Source: Chimonanthus salicifolius
Lineage: Eukaryota > Streptophyta > Magnoliopsida > Laurales > Calycanthaceae
Reading direction: 5' to 3'
Assembly: GCA_013350335.1 (NCBI GenBank)
Contig: CM023540.1
Coordinates: forward strand, 59,062,962 to 59,126,961
Length of the DNA stretch: 64,000 nucleotides
Position numbers and translations under genes: made by a program. The notes below the pieces were generated by a model. The model had not been told where the DNA came from and did no database searches. It was given only the letters and a program-made list of their open reading frames with translations. This document shows, piece after piece, positions 34,367 to 47,400 of the stretch (position 1 is its first letter; each line of letters begins with the position of its first letter).

Positions 34367-37300
34367 TGTAACACCCCAATTTCTCAATGAAGTGGAAAAT
34401 TACGAAAATGCCCCTGAGTTATTAAATTAATTATTTTGTGATGATAAGTAAGGAAATAGTGGGGCCCATTGCTCAAATTAAAATCATATGAGCACATTAT
34501 GAATGTTAAGTTTGATTGGTTGGGTAATTTACATCAATTGGATCAAAAATGACTAAATGGGTCAAAAGGCTCAAATGGGACCCATCGGGTCTTACTGAAT
34601 TATTTGACCATTTCGTGAACTTAAATTAAATGGGGTTAGGCTGATTTGATTGGAAATCAAGTGGAGGAAAAATGGGTAGGCCTGACCCATAAGTAAAAAC
34701 CAGCTACAAATGACCAAAATACCCGTAATTGAGTCATGGAGTCAAAAACGGGTCAAGGAGCTAAAAGTGGACCCAACGGGTCGAGTTGACTATGGTTGAC
34801 CGTGTGGACCCTCAAGGGAGCTAAAATATGAGTTAAAGCAGTTGAGTGGGACTAAAGTGAGTTGGAATTAAATCAAGTAGTGAGTCAACACATGTGCATT
34901 AAATGAAATGCATTAAGTATGTGAGTTGGGTCAGTTGAGATGGATATCTAAATAGCCTTGAGTTCAAGTGAGTCAAAAGGGAAATTGTAGGGGCTGTAAA
35001 ATCAGTGAGTTGAGTGGAAATTTGAAGAGGTTGGCTGGTCTCAAACCAACCAAAACAAGTCCCACACGTAGGGGACTTGTTTTGGTGATTTCCATAATGT
35101 ATTTTAAATGAGAATACATGGGATTGAGATGAGTTACATGGAAATCTGAATGGCTGCATGGGTAGGTACCAAGGGGTGCCTTGGATGGCACCCAATGCCC
35201 ATCGATTTTGTTAAGAAGTTATGAGGGAATTGAGAGGTCATGGTGGCTGAAATACAAAAGCAATGAACCCCAAGGTTAGCTGATTTTTATCATTGCAAAC
35301 CCAAGTTTTTCCCATCTCTTTCTCCCTCTCTCCAATTCGTGTTCTTCCCTGGAGCAGCAGAGGGTTTTGGCACCAGTTATTCAAGCTTAAACCAGCAAGG
35401 AATTAAGGAAGAAAGGAAGAAATAAAAGGAAGAAGGCAAGGAGCAAAGGCAATAGGAAGAGCTTGAAATTTGGTAAGTGTTTCATGGACTTTTGGATTAA
35501 TAAAATGGGTGTGTATTGGGCCATGATCATGGCTGAATATACCAAGGTTTTAACCTTGATTAATGGAGGTTTAGAAATGGTAAAGATGACCATTGGGTTC
35601 GGCCACCATGAAGGGCCGAACCCCATGTGAAAGATTGCTTGGTTTTCATGTTTTGGAAACATGAAAACCATGGGTTTTATGGACTGATTTTTGGGTTTGA
35701 TTTAAGAATCAAATACATGTTATTGAAAGGATTATAAACCTGTATCTGAATGTCAGAAAAGGCTGAAGTTGTTATGGTCTAAATCAGTGGATTAAAAGAT
35801 GGAAATGGACCATTGGGTTCGGCCACTTTGCATGGCCGAACCCCATGGAAACAAGTGGTTGATGTTGATGGTTTTTGGAAATTAAAACCATATAATATTG
35901 GGACTGTAATTAGATGTTAGTGTTAGTTTTAAAATCATGTTTTAAGAAGGTTAAAACATGAATATGGATGATTGATTCAGACCTAAGATAAATGATTAAT
36001 TGTTTCAAAACCAAAGGTCATAGTGTTCGGCCAATAGCATGGCCGAATCCTATGAAATTGGGTTGGTTTTAGATGAATTTTTAAAGGGTTGAACTCGGTA
36101 ATAATATGCTGTTTATTACATGATGATTGGAGGTTTAAAAATAGTGAACATAATCATTGGGTTCGGCCACCATGGTTGGTTTTCATGTTGTGAAACATGG
36201 AAACCTTGGACTTTTATGGACTGTTTGGATGAATTTAATTAGATGGTTTCTAAGTGGTTTAAATAACGCCTAAAGCATGTGTAAAAGATCAAAACATGGA
36301 CATAGGGTTCGGCCACCTTGGATGGCCGAACCCCATGTAAGTAAGTAATGGGTTTTGGTGAAGTTTAAATGACTGTTTTGGTGGTTGGTTATGTGGCTGA
36401 ACCATGTGTAATTCATGGTTGGGTTAACATGATTAAATCATGAATAATCATGGGAAGTTGAGGGATCAATCAGATCAAGTGAACCCCATGGATTGCTTTA
36501 GGGTTTTTATTTGATTTACATGGAGTAGTGTTGGTAGATAAAAATGAGGATTGGAACCACGTGATTTGAATGGTTGTGAAGGGATTAAGAAATACAAATT
36601 GGATTGGTAGGGTTCGGCCAAGTAGTATGGCCGAACCCCACTAAGGTAGATTACTTTGATGAACTTTGATTATGAGCAAGATTAGACATTGGTTAGACCA
36701 ATGGCAAATCTGTGAATACAAGCCAAATGAAAAGATTGATTATGAGCAAGATTAGATGTTTTAGGTCTCATATGTGAATGGACATGTAAATGAGAGTATG
36801 ATTTACTTATTGTTGCATGATAAGGTACCGGAAGTCGAACGATGAGCGAGTCGTGACCGGGTGACGCTAAAGAGAGATCAATTACTGAAAGGAATCTTCA
36901 GTAGGTTTCCTACCTACTTGTAACCACAGTTTTACCCTAGTTTTCTTATGAGACTCTTGTTTTATTTTATGTGTTTCAAATGACATATTATGCATTAACA
37001 AATGGCATACAGGCATTGGCATCTCATGCATAGACATGGGATTATGAATGAGGTTCTACAGTGTTGCAATTTATGAGTTACGTCCTCTTTCGGCGGTGCA
37101 AGTCACGCCAGGAGGAGTAACATGATGGTGGCTATGAATGTACATGATGGGGGAGGCTCATTGCATGTGCATACTTCATAGCATTGTTTTACTTGTTTTT
37201 ACTAATCATGTACTATGATATATATGCATGTTTTATATGCTAATCATGTGGTAGCCCTGATTCAGGAACCTACTGGGCGCGTTGATCTAACGCCCTAATT

Positions 37301-37765
37301 CTATCCTCAGAGGAGAATGCAGGTACAAGTAAAGGAAAAGGAAAGGTCGTTGACCGGGAGTGGAGCCAAGCCTAAGCGCTTGAATGATGGACTGGACTTC
37401 TTTATATTACTGTCATTCGAACTATATTTTGTTGAACATGTAATAAGTCACTACTTGCTATGGTTTGATTAGGTTAATAACTTTGGATGGTTGATTTATG
37501 ATAATTAGTGTTTGAGACTGTTACTTGCTATCTAGTCTTTCTATTCCGCAGTTAATCTAGGTTATTCCGCATGTTGATGTTAGTTCCATGTGTGACTCAT
37601 TATCATGGTCTAGTCCATGTACACATGGGTGGCCACTTAAGGTTCAGACTTGAGTAGTCTGAACTTAAGTCGCGTCGTGACGCCGCCTGCTCTCTTCTGA
37701 TGTTTTATTATTATTTTCAAAAAAAAATTAGACTCTGAAATTCTCGGAGAGGGCGGGGCGTTACA
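34367..37765 (+). mobile_element. Solo LTR (chromovirus type), 3.4 kb
   Basis: It starts TGTAACACCCCAATTTC and ends GAGAGGGCGGGGCGTTACA, with perfect GTTGC duplications at 34362-34366 and 37766-37770. It aligns closely with 27239-30987 for the first 1.8 kb. It then has deletions, including one that removes the right arm of the hairpin near 36165, and a stretch (36480-36830) different from its sister. Hairpins remain at about 35596, 35815, 36023, 36306 and 36609. It has a GTAAGT donor-like site at 35473-35478 and the GGGCG block at 37275-37295. Confidence 0.95.
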
Positions 37766-37770
37766 GTTGC

Positions 37771-38020
37771 TCCCTTTGGGTATCTTGTGCCTAAAATGAC
37801 TCTTAATAAATGTCAATCCCATTCCTAACGAGAAAGCTGTAGAGAGCACCCCTATCAGCGGATATACCCAAAATAGAATGATTCTTGGTGCCCTTCCTCA
37901 TCAACTTGATGGTTTTCAAGAAGCCGAAGCAGCAGTGTACTCGGCGGATGTACCTGGGCCTTTCACACACTTGAGCCAAGCTGGATTGCCCTTTGGAAAT
38001 GATCCAGCTCAAACCAAGGT
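37771..38020 (+). pseudogene. Possible exon fragment of an unidentified protein
   Basis: From about 37806 a frame stays open to AAACCAAG at 38018, followed by GTATTA, which could be a splice donor. The composition (HQLDGFQEAEAAVYSADVPG, then PFTHLSQAGLPFGNDPAQTK) looks like real protein rather than repeat noise. Just upstream, another frame reads from before the solo LTR into APFGYLVPKMTL and then stops, so the piece may be frameshifted. I recognise no family. It could be a captured or broken host gene. Confidence 0.35.
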
Positions 38021-38031
38021 ATTATCATATA

Positions 38032-38220
38032 CTTCCTCTCCTAATTTTGTTGTCTTATATGAATTTTGGAATTGTTCTAAAATAGTTGTCCCATTTATAT
38101 TGAAATAGTATAAAGTGTATTGAAAATAGATGAGATCATATGGACTGCTAGCTTTATATAGAGAGTTCCTTAAAAAATACAAATGTTTCAAATGAGACAA
38201 CTAAAATGGGACAGAGGGAC
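38032..38220. mobile_element. Stowaway-like MITE, copy 1
   Basis: The element is flanked by TA (38030-38031 and 38221-38222). Its right end is TGGGACAGAGGGA; the left end CTTCCTCTCC is a decayed inverted match. Internal sequence (TAGTTGTCCCATTT, GATGAGATCATATG, CTTTATATAGAG) matches copies at 40316 and 50471. It is non-coding. Confidence 0.85.
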
Positions 38221-38332
38221 TATTATTTATGTATGAAATAGTTTTAATTTTTATACACTTTTTATGTGAAGCTTGATTCCTCTGATTAGCGGAAGTCCAA
38301 TACGAGCAGAATCTATGCCATGAAATAAATAT

Positions 38333-38857
38333 AGGCCGCCCATCCTAACACGAGTGTTTCTTGTTAGAAGACATGGGTTTCAAAAAAATTATGTGAAAAC
38401 TCCACTTTACCCTTCTCCCTTCCTAACTTTTTAAAAAACGAAATTATAGGTGCACCGCTCAGAATTATAGGTATACCGCTCATAGGTACACTGCTCATAA
38501 TTAAAGGTGCACAGTTATTGATGAGTTCTATACGCCAAAGTTATAGTTAATTTCAAAATTGTAAGTGCATCGCTCAGAATTATAGATACACCGCTCAAAA
38601 TTATAGGCGTACTGTTGTGGATGGGTTCTGTACGTCAAAAGTATAGTTAATTTCGAAATAATCAGTGCACCACTCATAATTATAGGTGCACCGTTCATAA
38701 TTATAGGTACACCGCTCATATGTACACTACTCATAATTATAGGTTCACTATTGTGCTCTACTTAAGATTTGTATACAGAAAGACGGAGGTAAATTGAGAA
38801 TTTCACTTTATCCCGTGTTTTCTAGCAAAAAAAACACCCGTATTAAGATGGGTGGTC
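38333..38857. mobile_element. hAT-like MITE with internal repeat array
   Basis: The ends are inverted copies: AGGCCGCCCATCCTAACACG on the left, and the complement of CCCGTATTAAGATGGGTGGTC on the right, extending about 38 bp. The 8-bp word ATAAATAT flanks it on both sides (38325-38332 and 38858-38865), as expected for hAT transposition. No transposase is encoded. The middle is filled by an array of about 20-bp units (see 38440-38755). Confidence 0.85.
38440..38755. repeat. Short-unit array inside the hAT-like MITE
   Basis: About a dozen variants of ATTATAGGTGCACCGCTCA occur, in two blocks joined by a spacer with a GTTCTATACGCCAAAGT / GTTCTGTACGTCAAAAGT pair. The unit core GGTGCACC is itself a palindrome. 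Some units are shortened by single-base changes and 10-20-bp losses. Confidence 0.8.
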
Positions 38858-38865
38858 ATAAATAT

Positions 38866-40315
38866 GCTGGGCTGAGTCTCATGTTAGCACTGGAACTAAT
38901 TCACCAGACAAGCATGGACCGCCCCAATGTCATTTTCAGCTTCAAAAATCTTCACCCGTTTTGTATGATTTAGAAATGGAAGGATGGTGGGTTGCCAAGT
39001 CATTGACAAGAAGTCAGGACAAATTGCTTCATCAAGACTTTATCCCTAGTAGAAGATAGAAAGGAACAAACCCATGTGAAGCTCAACATTAAAAAACCAA
39101 AAATTCTCCAACGGACAATGCGGAAAAATCGAATAAAGTAAAGTTTTTTTCCGTAATCTCCGCCTTTCGATTTCTTGACCAGTGGCCTCCACTTCCATCC
39201 GAAAATATTACGAGATATTTACAATTTAGGGGTCTTATCTATTTTGAGAGAGAAAAAATTTTAATTCGACTATGACACATCTAGCACACATAGGATAAAT
39301 AATTATGGAAAATGATCCAAAAGGTTGATAAGCGTGAATCGATTCCAAAATCTTCCTTCCTAAGGAAAATGTCTTAACCGTCAAGTCAACTCTCTCTTGA
39401 CCAAAATGTTATTAACATGTTATTACCCTGTCAACTTAAGTATGAAACCCTATCAAATGAAATATCATGAATTACTGAAATAATATTTTCTTCAATATGT
39501 TATTCACCAAAAATCACTTTTATTGGATTGGTCAAGCCATATTATTAAATCTCTTAAATTTTTTTTTTCTAATTTTTAGTCTTTAAAAATTTAGCTAAGG
39601 TGATTTTTATGAACAATATAATTGAGAAAAAGGTCATTGCAACAGGGTCCATCACCATGCAATGTAGTGGGCTCCGCAATTAGGTGCAAACGGTTTGCGT
39701 TTATATATACTCATGAGATTTTCAAGGGAATAATAACCTATAGATGTTACTGCGTCCACGTGAAGGGGTGAATTGAAAAGTACAGTACTCATGTATATAA
39801 TATATATAAAATTTAATTTTGATGGGATAAGAAAAATCATATTTTTAAGACCTTCGAAATTTTATAGTTATCTAATAGTAAAAACTAATCTAGATCAATA
39901 GACTTTGAAAGTCAAATTGATATCAAATTAAATGAGTTCTCACATGGACCCCACAAACCTAAGTTCTCATGAAAGACTCATTTGAACCATTCGGATCATA
40001 TGTGAAACTATAGAAGACCTTACATTTTTTTTTACACCGGAGCACAAGGTCCCTATATGAGGCCCACTCAATATTAAATCTAGTTTATTAATTTTTTTAT
40101 CTGAAGCTTAAATTCAACTGTTTATAATTTTTGGTTAATTCATCGTCAATGTTAGATTAATCATAATAAGTTAAAATATTTATCTACTTATTCATTTTAA
40201 TCTTAAAAAATTAAAAATAATATAATTTAATGGATCTCATTTTTCGCAGTACAATAGATCACATGATAATTGATCGATTTGTATAATTTTTATGATGATA
40301 GGCTAAAATCCACAA
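38866..40315. other. AT-rich intergenic DNA, no gene recognised
   Basis: No domain-bearing frame, LTR end or inverted-repeat pair was found on either strand. Confidence 0.6.
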
Positions 40316-40495
40316 CTCCCTCTGTCCCAATTTATTTGTCTTATATGGATTTTAGATTTGTCTTAAAATAGTTGTCCCATTTAACATTAAGTGTGTTGAA
40401 AATAGATGAGATCATATGAAGTGCTAGCCTTATATAAAGAGTTCTTTAAAAAATACAAATTTTCAAATGAGACAACTAAAATAGGACTGAAAGAA
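40316..40495. mobile_element. Stowaway-like MITE, copy 2
   Basis: It starts CTCCCTCTGTCCCAATTT, the conserved terminal repeat, and ends in a decayed inverted match (AGGACTGAAAGAA). The inside matches copy 1 closely (CTTAAAATAGTTGTCCCATT, ATAGATGAGATCATATG). TA follows it; AA precedes it, so the left duplication has probably mutated. Confidence 0.85.
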
Positions 40496-41413
40496 TATTT
40501 GAGAATCCATCAAAATACCCAAACATCTCAAACCAGACATCCGCTAGACTTGCCCATATTTGATGACAACATAGTTCAGCAACTCTCAATCTCATTCTTA
40601 CATTAAAATTGGACCTTCCATTACAATCATCTTAGACGACATAATATAATTCTTTTATTAAAGAAACAATATACATTCAATTTTTAAAGTCATAAATTAT
40701 ATTTTAAACAAATTACAACTCTGAAAAGCAGTCTTCAAGTTTTATTAACCCTTGGGGTAATTCAGTGAATTTCGACCCAATTGATGGTCAAAACTCAAAA
40801 GCACTAAAAGGTGGACTAACAGAAACAAGAAGAGATCCTCGGATTCTATGGAGCAACAACCGCAACCTAATATGGGTCCCAGTCCCACAACAGGTAACGT
40901 GTTGGACAACCAATGAATCTTCCATTGTACATGAACAAACATGGCAACCTATCATTATATTATTTATTCTATTATATTATATTATAGTTAACTGTTCGCC
41001 TAGTAATTTTCACTTAAAAAGATATTTTTCGAATGAGAAGACAACTTTTGAACGGCTAAACGCCTGTTTGTGCTTGTCATATAATCAAATAATGTGCAAT
41101 CAATTTCCAACTTTTTTTAAAGGAATTTCCAACTGAATGCACTTCAACCCACCCAAACGCATAATACAGCAAACAAAACAACAACAACAAAGAAAGAAAA
41201 AAAAAATTGAATCTCAACTGCTAGACTTACAGATACCCGTTGCCGAAAGAATGAGCATTTAGGTCCCTCCATTTTCTAATAAATAATCATCCGATTCCAT
41301 AGAAAATCTATGGAAAGCTGGATTTCAAATTCCTGCAAGCTCTGTTGTTATTGCAATCAAGTTGAGAGGGAGAGAGGAAAAAGATAACAAACAATTTGAC
41401 GCGGTGGTGTATC
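40496..41413 (-). other. Region downstream of the PERK gene, including its probable 3' UTR
   Basis: No other gene is seen. The PERK stop codon is at 41414-41416, so the 3' UTR should run leftward from there. Several TTTATT words on the plus strand (for example about 40971) could be minus-strand AATAAA signals, but none is clearly placed. Confidence 0.5.
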
Positions 41414-44400
41414 TCATGGGCTTCCACTGAAACCTCGACTGCTTTTATTCATCTTCCCCATCTCCATTTCACGGGTGTTTTGGCCTTCGCTGCTAGATGC
41501 AGATGGGTTGAGACCATACTCACTGGTGGCCTGTCCACTGTATTCACTGCTTCCATGTTCCTGGCTTTCCAACGCCATTTTCCTGAATTTTTTCATGTCT
41601 TCATTGTAGTGACCTGTATCATAATCTGAGCTTCCATATGAGCTGTAAACCGTGCTGTGCCCAGGTCTGACTCCTTCATTCAAAGAATCTAGAGATACAT
41701 CCCCTTCCAAGGCTCGGACTACCTGTTCAGTTTTGACCGTAAAAATTGTTGATAAACATTAGATGGCATGCATTAAAACAACCAATATTCTACCACTCTT
41801 GTAAAGAATATAATTTCAGTCAAGATGTTGAGTTCTTCATTAAAAAAAAAAAAGGAACACAAGGCAGAAAGACAAAATGGCGGAACTCCACCCCTCTAGA
41901 AGACAGGCCCACATTAACATATAATATGGAAGAATAATTGGGAGAATATCTAAATATGCCTAGGAAGCCTAGAGAACCTTGAATAGAAAAGTTATATATT
42001 TCAATTGCACAGGGAGAAAGAAGTGGTGCTCCCACTTTTAGGTTCTGATTGCATGAAATGATAAAAGCATTGACCTTAATCATTAGTTAGAAAATGAGAG
42101 ATTGTGAGACCAAAAAAATACCTGACTCATCCGTGGTCGACGTTGTGCAGAATGGCGCACGCATGCAGCAGCACAATTGACCATTCGAGCCATTTCATCG
42201 GGATTGCAATTGTTTTGCAATCGTGGATCAACAAGTGAATCATACTTGCCATCTTCCAATGCACGTGTGAGTAAAGACCTTGCCTGTAAGATGCCAAAAC
42301 AACCAAACATCTATCAATCTTGCACTACATTCACAGATCCAAACTGCAAGGAGACAATGTGAAAACAATAATTTGAAGTAAGCTCATTTACAATCCTTTA
42401 TATGTCTGTAACATCCAAAGAGCAGCAAGAAAAGTAAAGATGACAAATCATGCATTCACCAATTACAAGGGAAGAGAGAGGTAGAAGAGAGGCTGACCCA
42501 GTCCACTAAGCTATCATCCATGAAAGTATTAGTTGAATCAACTGGTCGGTGTCCAGTAATAAGCTCTAGAAGCATCACTCCAAAGGAAAACACATCTGAT
42601 TTCTCAGTGAGTTTACCACTTGCTGCATATTCGGGAGCTAGATACCTGTCCATGGTAAGCACATTCTCATTCATGAGAAAACCTGAAAGTATTTTCCTCT
42701 TGGAACATCTGGACTCAATTAATTTAAGCTATGACCATTTCAAGTCCCATCAAAGCACAAAAACTTGTTTTCTCCATAATGCTAGGGTAGATGGATGTCA
42801 TCATGAAATGCCAACAGAAAAATGACATCCATAGTAATGATAGAATCCAAATTAAATCATATCATCTAAAACATGAAAAGCCATATTCCTGAAATGATAA
42901 ATAAGAGAATAGTTCTTACCCAAAAGTCCCCATGACTCGGGTAGAAACATGGGTATTGTTATCAGAAGAAAGTTTAGCAAGTCCAAAATCTGCAACCTGC
43001 AGAAGAAGTCACAGTTCATTAATTTTAAGCATACAATACAAAACATTTTTTAAAAAAAAAGATATAACCATCAACTGTTACCAAAAAAAAAAAAAACAAC
43101 CATCAAAACCAGGCTGCCATGTAATTTGTTTGATTCTAAATGAATTCTCTCCAGCACCATCTTTGCATTCTCTTCCAAGATAACAAAATTTTACATATTC
43201 TACAAAATAGCGAAACACTTTTTGAGCAAATTTTGTACATTAGAAGTGTTAATTTTTTATGTTATTCTTATTTTAAGGTAAATATTTGCATAAATTTATT
43301 CAAATATTATGCCAAATCAATGAATCTTATGTTTCAGGATTTGCCAAATCAAACGTCTCACAGCAATGTTGGATTTTGAAACAACTGTACCCATGCAATA
43401 TAGAATTTTCTTGTCCTTGAATAAAGATGATCTGATCCATTGAAATTACTTTAAAAAAAAATGTCCTATATCCACAGACAACTAAAGATGGAAAGACTAC
43501 CTTGGCGTCAAACTTAAAATCAAGAAGAATGTTTGATGCCTTAATATCACGGTGAATAATCTTAGGATTGCCTGAAAAGTAAAATTATCTCAGTATAAAG
43601 AATGCAATCAAAACATTTGGTCACAAAAATCAAAATATTTTTTTTCCCTTGAATAACTGCTAAAAAGGAAAAAAATGAAGATAGAAAACACACAATCCTC
43701 ATGTAGATATGCAAGGCCTCTTGCAGCACCAAGGGCAATTTTTAATCTCGTAGGCCACTCCATGGTTGGCCTTCCCTTCCCTGCAATGAGACAAGTTAGG
43801 ACCAATGGCCCAAATCAGAGTCAGACATCTCCAACTACTGTTTTATATAGAAAAAAACAAGTTTGAATGTGCATCAACAACAACAATGTCCAAAGAACTA
43901 TATGCTGATATGGGTGCAACTACAGATGAAACGTTAATCCCACTAATACCAACTAAGAAAATGTCAAAAGGTCAATGACAATTGTTTGGGGTGGAAGGGA
44001 GAGGTATCTAATTTTACAATACACGAGAGGCATAAAGAAATTTTCAAAAAAATAGATAATAAATAAATGAATTGCTCTCCAGCATTATGGATCATTATTA
44101 TTTATTTGAAAGCTGTCTAACAATTGAACTTACATGTAAAATAAAATAGAAAACCTACAATTCAATATATGCAGAACGCACATTGTGTATATATCAAAAA
44201 CTATTTTCAAACCCAATAAATGATAATTATTATTATTGTTATTTTTAAAATTCATTATTATTGTTATTGTTATTATTTGGAAGAACATTTTTTGTCTTTT
44301 CTTTCTCCTTTTTTTCTTAGGGGGTTATCATTTGAAAAAGTTTCTGACTGAATTCCAATACAAAGACAACTCAAGGCTAGAGGAGACAATTCAAGTAAAA

Positions 44401-47400
44401 GATTCTTGCTACTATACCACCCCATATAATTTGGTTGCAGATAAAAAAAAAAGGAAGAAAAAAACTCAATGGCACCTTTTGACCCAATACTCAGGTCAGA
44501 TTTTTTTTTTTTTTTAATATCATTAGTATCTCCACCCCAAGTAATGGAAAAAAAAAAAAGACAAATAGACAAGGTTAGAACTATGGAGATGTGTATGCTA
44601 CGTTGGATGAAGTAGTTTCATCCTAAAAGATAAAGTTGGAAACGAACATATTAGGAATAGTTTAAAAATAGCCTCAATATATTACAAATTGAGGGAAACT
44701 CATTTGAGGTGGTTTAGTAATGTTAGTACAAGACCAGACCGGGCCAGGTGTGTAGAGTTGATAAGCTACAGATTGAAGCCACTAGGAGGAGAGAGAGATA
44801 TTGAAAACATGGAGAGAAGGAATAAATAATGACATATTAAATTGTAGAGTAACTGAAGGTGTTGTTCATGATAGGGTCAATTAGAGAAGAATTTATAAAG
44901 CCGACTCCAGATAGACGAGATTCTGGCCTATAATGATGATGATGATGATGATGAGTATCCCACCACACATTAGAGGTGAGACCAATCCCACAAATACATA
45001 AGACCACCCAAAAGCCTCATGTATCACTCTAAGGGGAGTCAACACTTTGGTCAGATGTTATACATGCCAAAAGCATGGAAAGGAGTATATCTGCCTGGCT
45101 TACCATGTAAGTGGAATTCCAATGTATTGTTAGGAACAAACTCATAAACAAGCATTCTTTGGCCTCCAGCAATGCAATATCCAACCAAGGACACCAAGTG
45201 TTTGTGATGTACTCTACTGATGATTTCTACCTCTGCTTGGAACTCACGCTCACCCTGCCCGCTACCAGATTTAAGTGACTTTACAGCGACTTCCTTTCCA
45301 TTTGGAAGAATTCCTTTATGGACATAGCCAAAACCTCCTTGCCCAAGGAGGTTGGCATCCGAGAATCCATCTGTCGCCCTTGCCAGTTCTTCAAAAGTGA
45401 AGGAGTTTTGTGAAAATCCAAAAGAAATTCCAGGTGATGGTGGTGGGAGAGGGTTGTCAGAGCCTGAATAATTAGAACCAGAACCTCCACTGCTGCTGAT
45501 GGCCGGTGGTGGAGCAGCTGGTGGCAATGTCGGACCACGGTTTGGTGACTGTGGAGGCCTAGATGCATATGCAGGTGGGAGAGAAGGATGAGGCGACATT
45601 TTGACAACATGATCTGCAGGTGGAGGTGCATTCTGTTGCCAATTCTGAGGTCGGCCACCATAAGGATCATCTGCAGCACGAAGACATTGTAAGAACCAAT
45701 TAGTGTGTTCCAACAAAAGGAAGACCCACTAATGCAAATATTGGCAAAGTTTAACATGTATGTAGCTTCTCGAGTAATGAAGTTCTATGAAAGAATGATA
45801 ATGCCGCCATCAACAATACCAACAATACAACCAATCCATGGGTTGGCCCCATAGTCCTGTTTTAAGTGATCAATGATAAATGACCATAAGTTCCACACGA
45901 GTATTTTATAAACCTCACTGCAGGTTCTACATTTTGCAAATAGTGTATTATTTCTGAACAGTAAATTTTGGTAATCGGGCACCATACCACCTGATTATGG
46001 AACCATGACAAATCGATATAGTCCATCAATTGGAACAATAATATTTTCTTTTGTTGGGACACGATATTTTTAAAATACGAATGTGCCCTTTCTTTTAATT
46101 CAAATGGCATTTTATAGAAAAAAGGCAGAATTGCAATCATTACCATGTAAAAGAAAGGGTACTTTTGATATTTAAAAGTATGGTGTTCCAACAATAGAAA
46201 GCAATAATGTCCCAATTGATGGCCGTCAATATATGTTAAAAGAATATGCACTAAAATATTACATGTATCAATGTGAGAACGGGTCATTTTAATGCCTGTG
46301 TCAAGGTTTTAGTTAGAAATGATTAGTGCTGCCAGTTCAATAATCGACAGATGGTGACATTACCATCAGATAGATTTCTCTTGATATAACCATCAGATAC
46401 TCACATGCATTTGAGTTATACTTAGAAGTTTCTATCATCATTGCAAAGGCACTTATGTATAAAGTGAAAGCAAGCCTATTTACGAGTTTTAAACCTTTCT
46501 AGTAAACTGTAAGTGCAATAAAGCTTTCAATATTTGTTCTAAAGAGTTCTGGAACTTTGGAGTTGTCTAGATCTCAGGGAATTAAATGGACTGAATGAAA
46601 CACTGTACATTTCATATGGTTTGGGTCATTTGGATGGTGTCCTAGAAAGAAATAGCAGATTCTTGTTGGAAGCCAATTGAGGGGCCATCCAGAAAATAAG
46701 CTCCTCCCTACTTCCTTTTAGAGAGGCTGCAAAAACATGGAAGACTGCCAAGAACAATACTTTTCAGTTGTAAAGCTCTACTCAAGAGACTTATAGATCA
46801 ACAGCACAAAATGAGGTGGTTACAACTGGACTGGAATAGTGGGTGCAGAACTAAGTGCAGCAGGACCATGCATGCAGAGGCTGCAACCTTGAAATCTTTG
46901 CAAGTAGTAGCATGGAGGATCAAATTAGAATCAGTTATATGATGGGTTAATTATAGAATTTCTGTAGAATGGACAGATAAGATGGGGTGTACAGGTGAAG
47001 GGGAGTATCATAGAAGCAAATCCTGCTTTAGATGGTGACATAAGGATAATGTGCTCTAGAGTGAAGATAGACCACACAAATGATCCTATATAAAATGAGA
47101 TGTAGCAAATTAGGAATCAACCAATATCCATCCAATCTAAGGATTTGAAATAGACAATTAAATTAGTTAAAATTTTGGATTCCATTGGATTGGATCTAAT
47201 GGTTCAAATGACAAATGACCTATTTTTTGTTCACAAATAACTTTTAGGAATCAACCAACATGGCGGGGCTAGTGGCCCACTAAAGTGTTAAGGTTACTTT
47301 ACATATAGACAGTGAAAAACATTTGCCAAATTTAATTTAAGTGGCAAGTCCAAATGGATGAGATAAATTATACTCATGATTATGATGATGATTATTAGAT

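Noticed and set aside
45862..46287. A 141-codon minus-strand frame within PERK intron 1
   Set aside because: Low-complexity composition, no domain, and the flanking exons join in phase without it.
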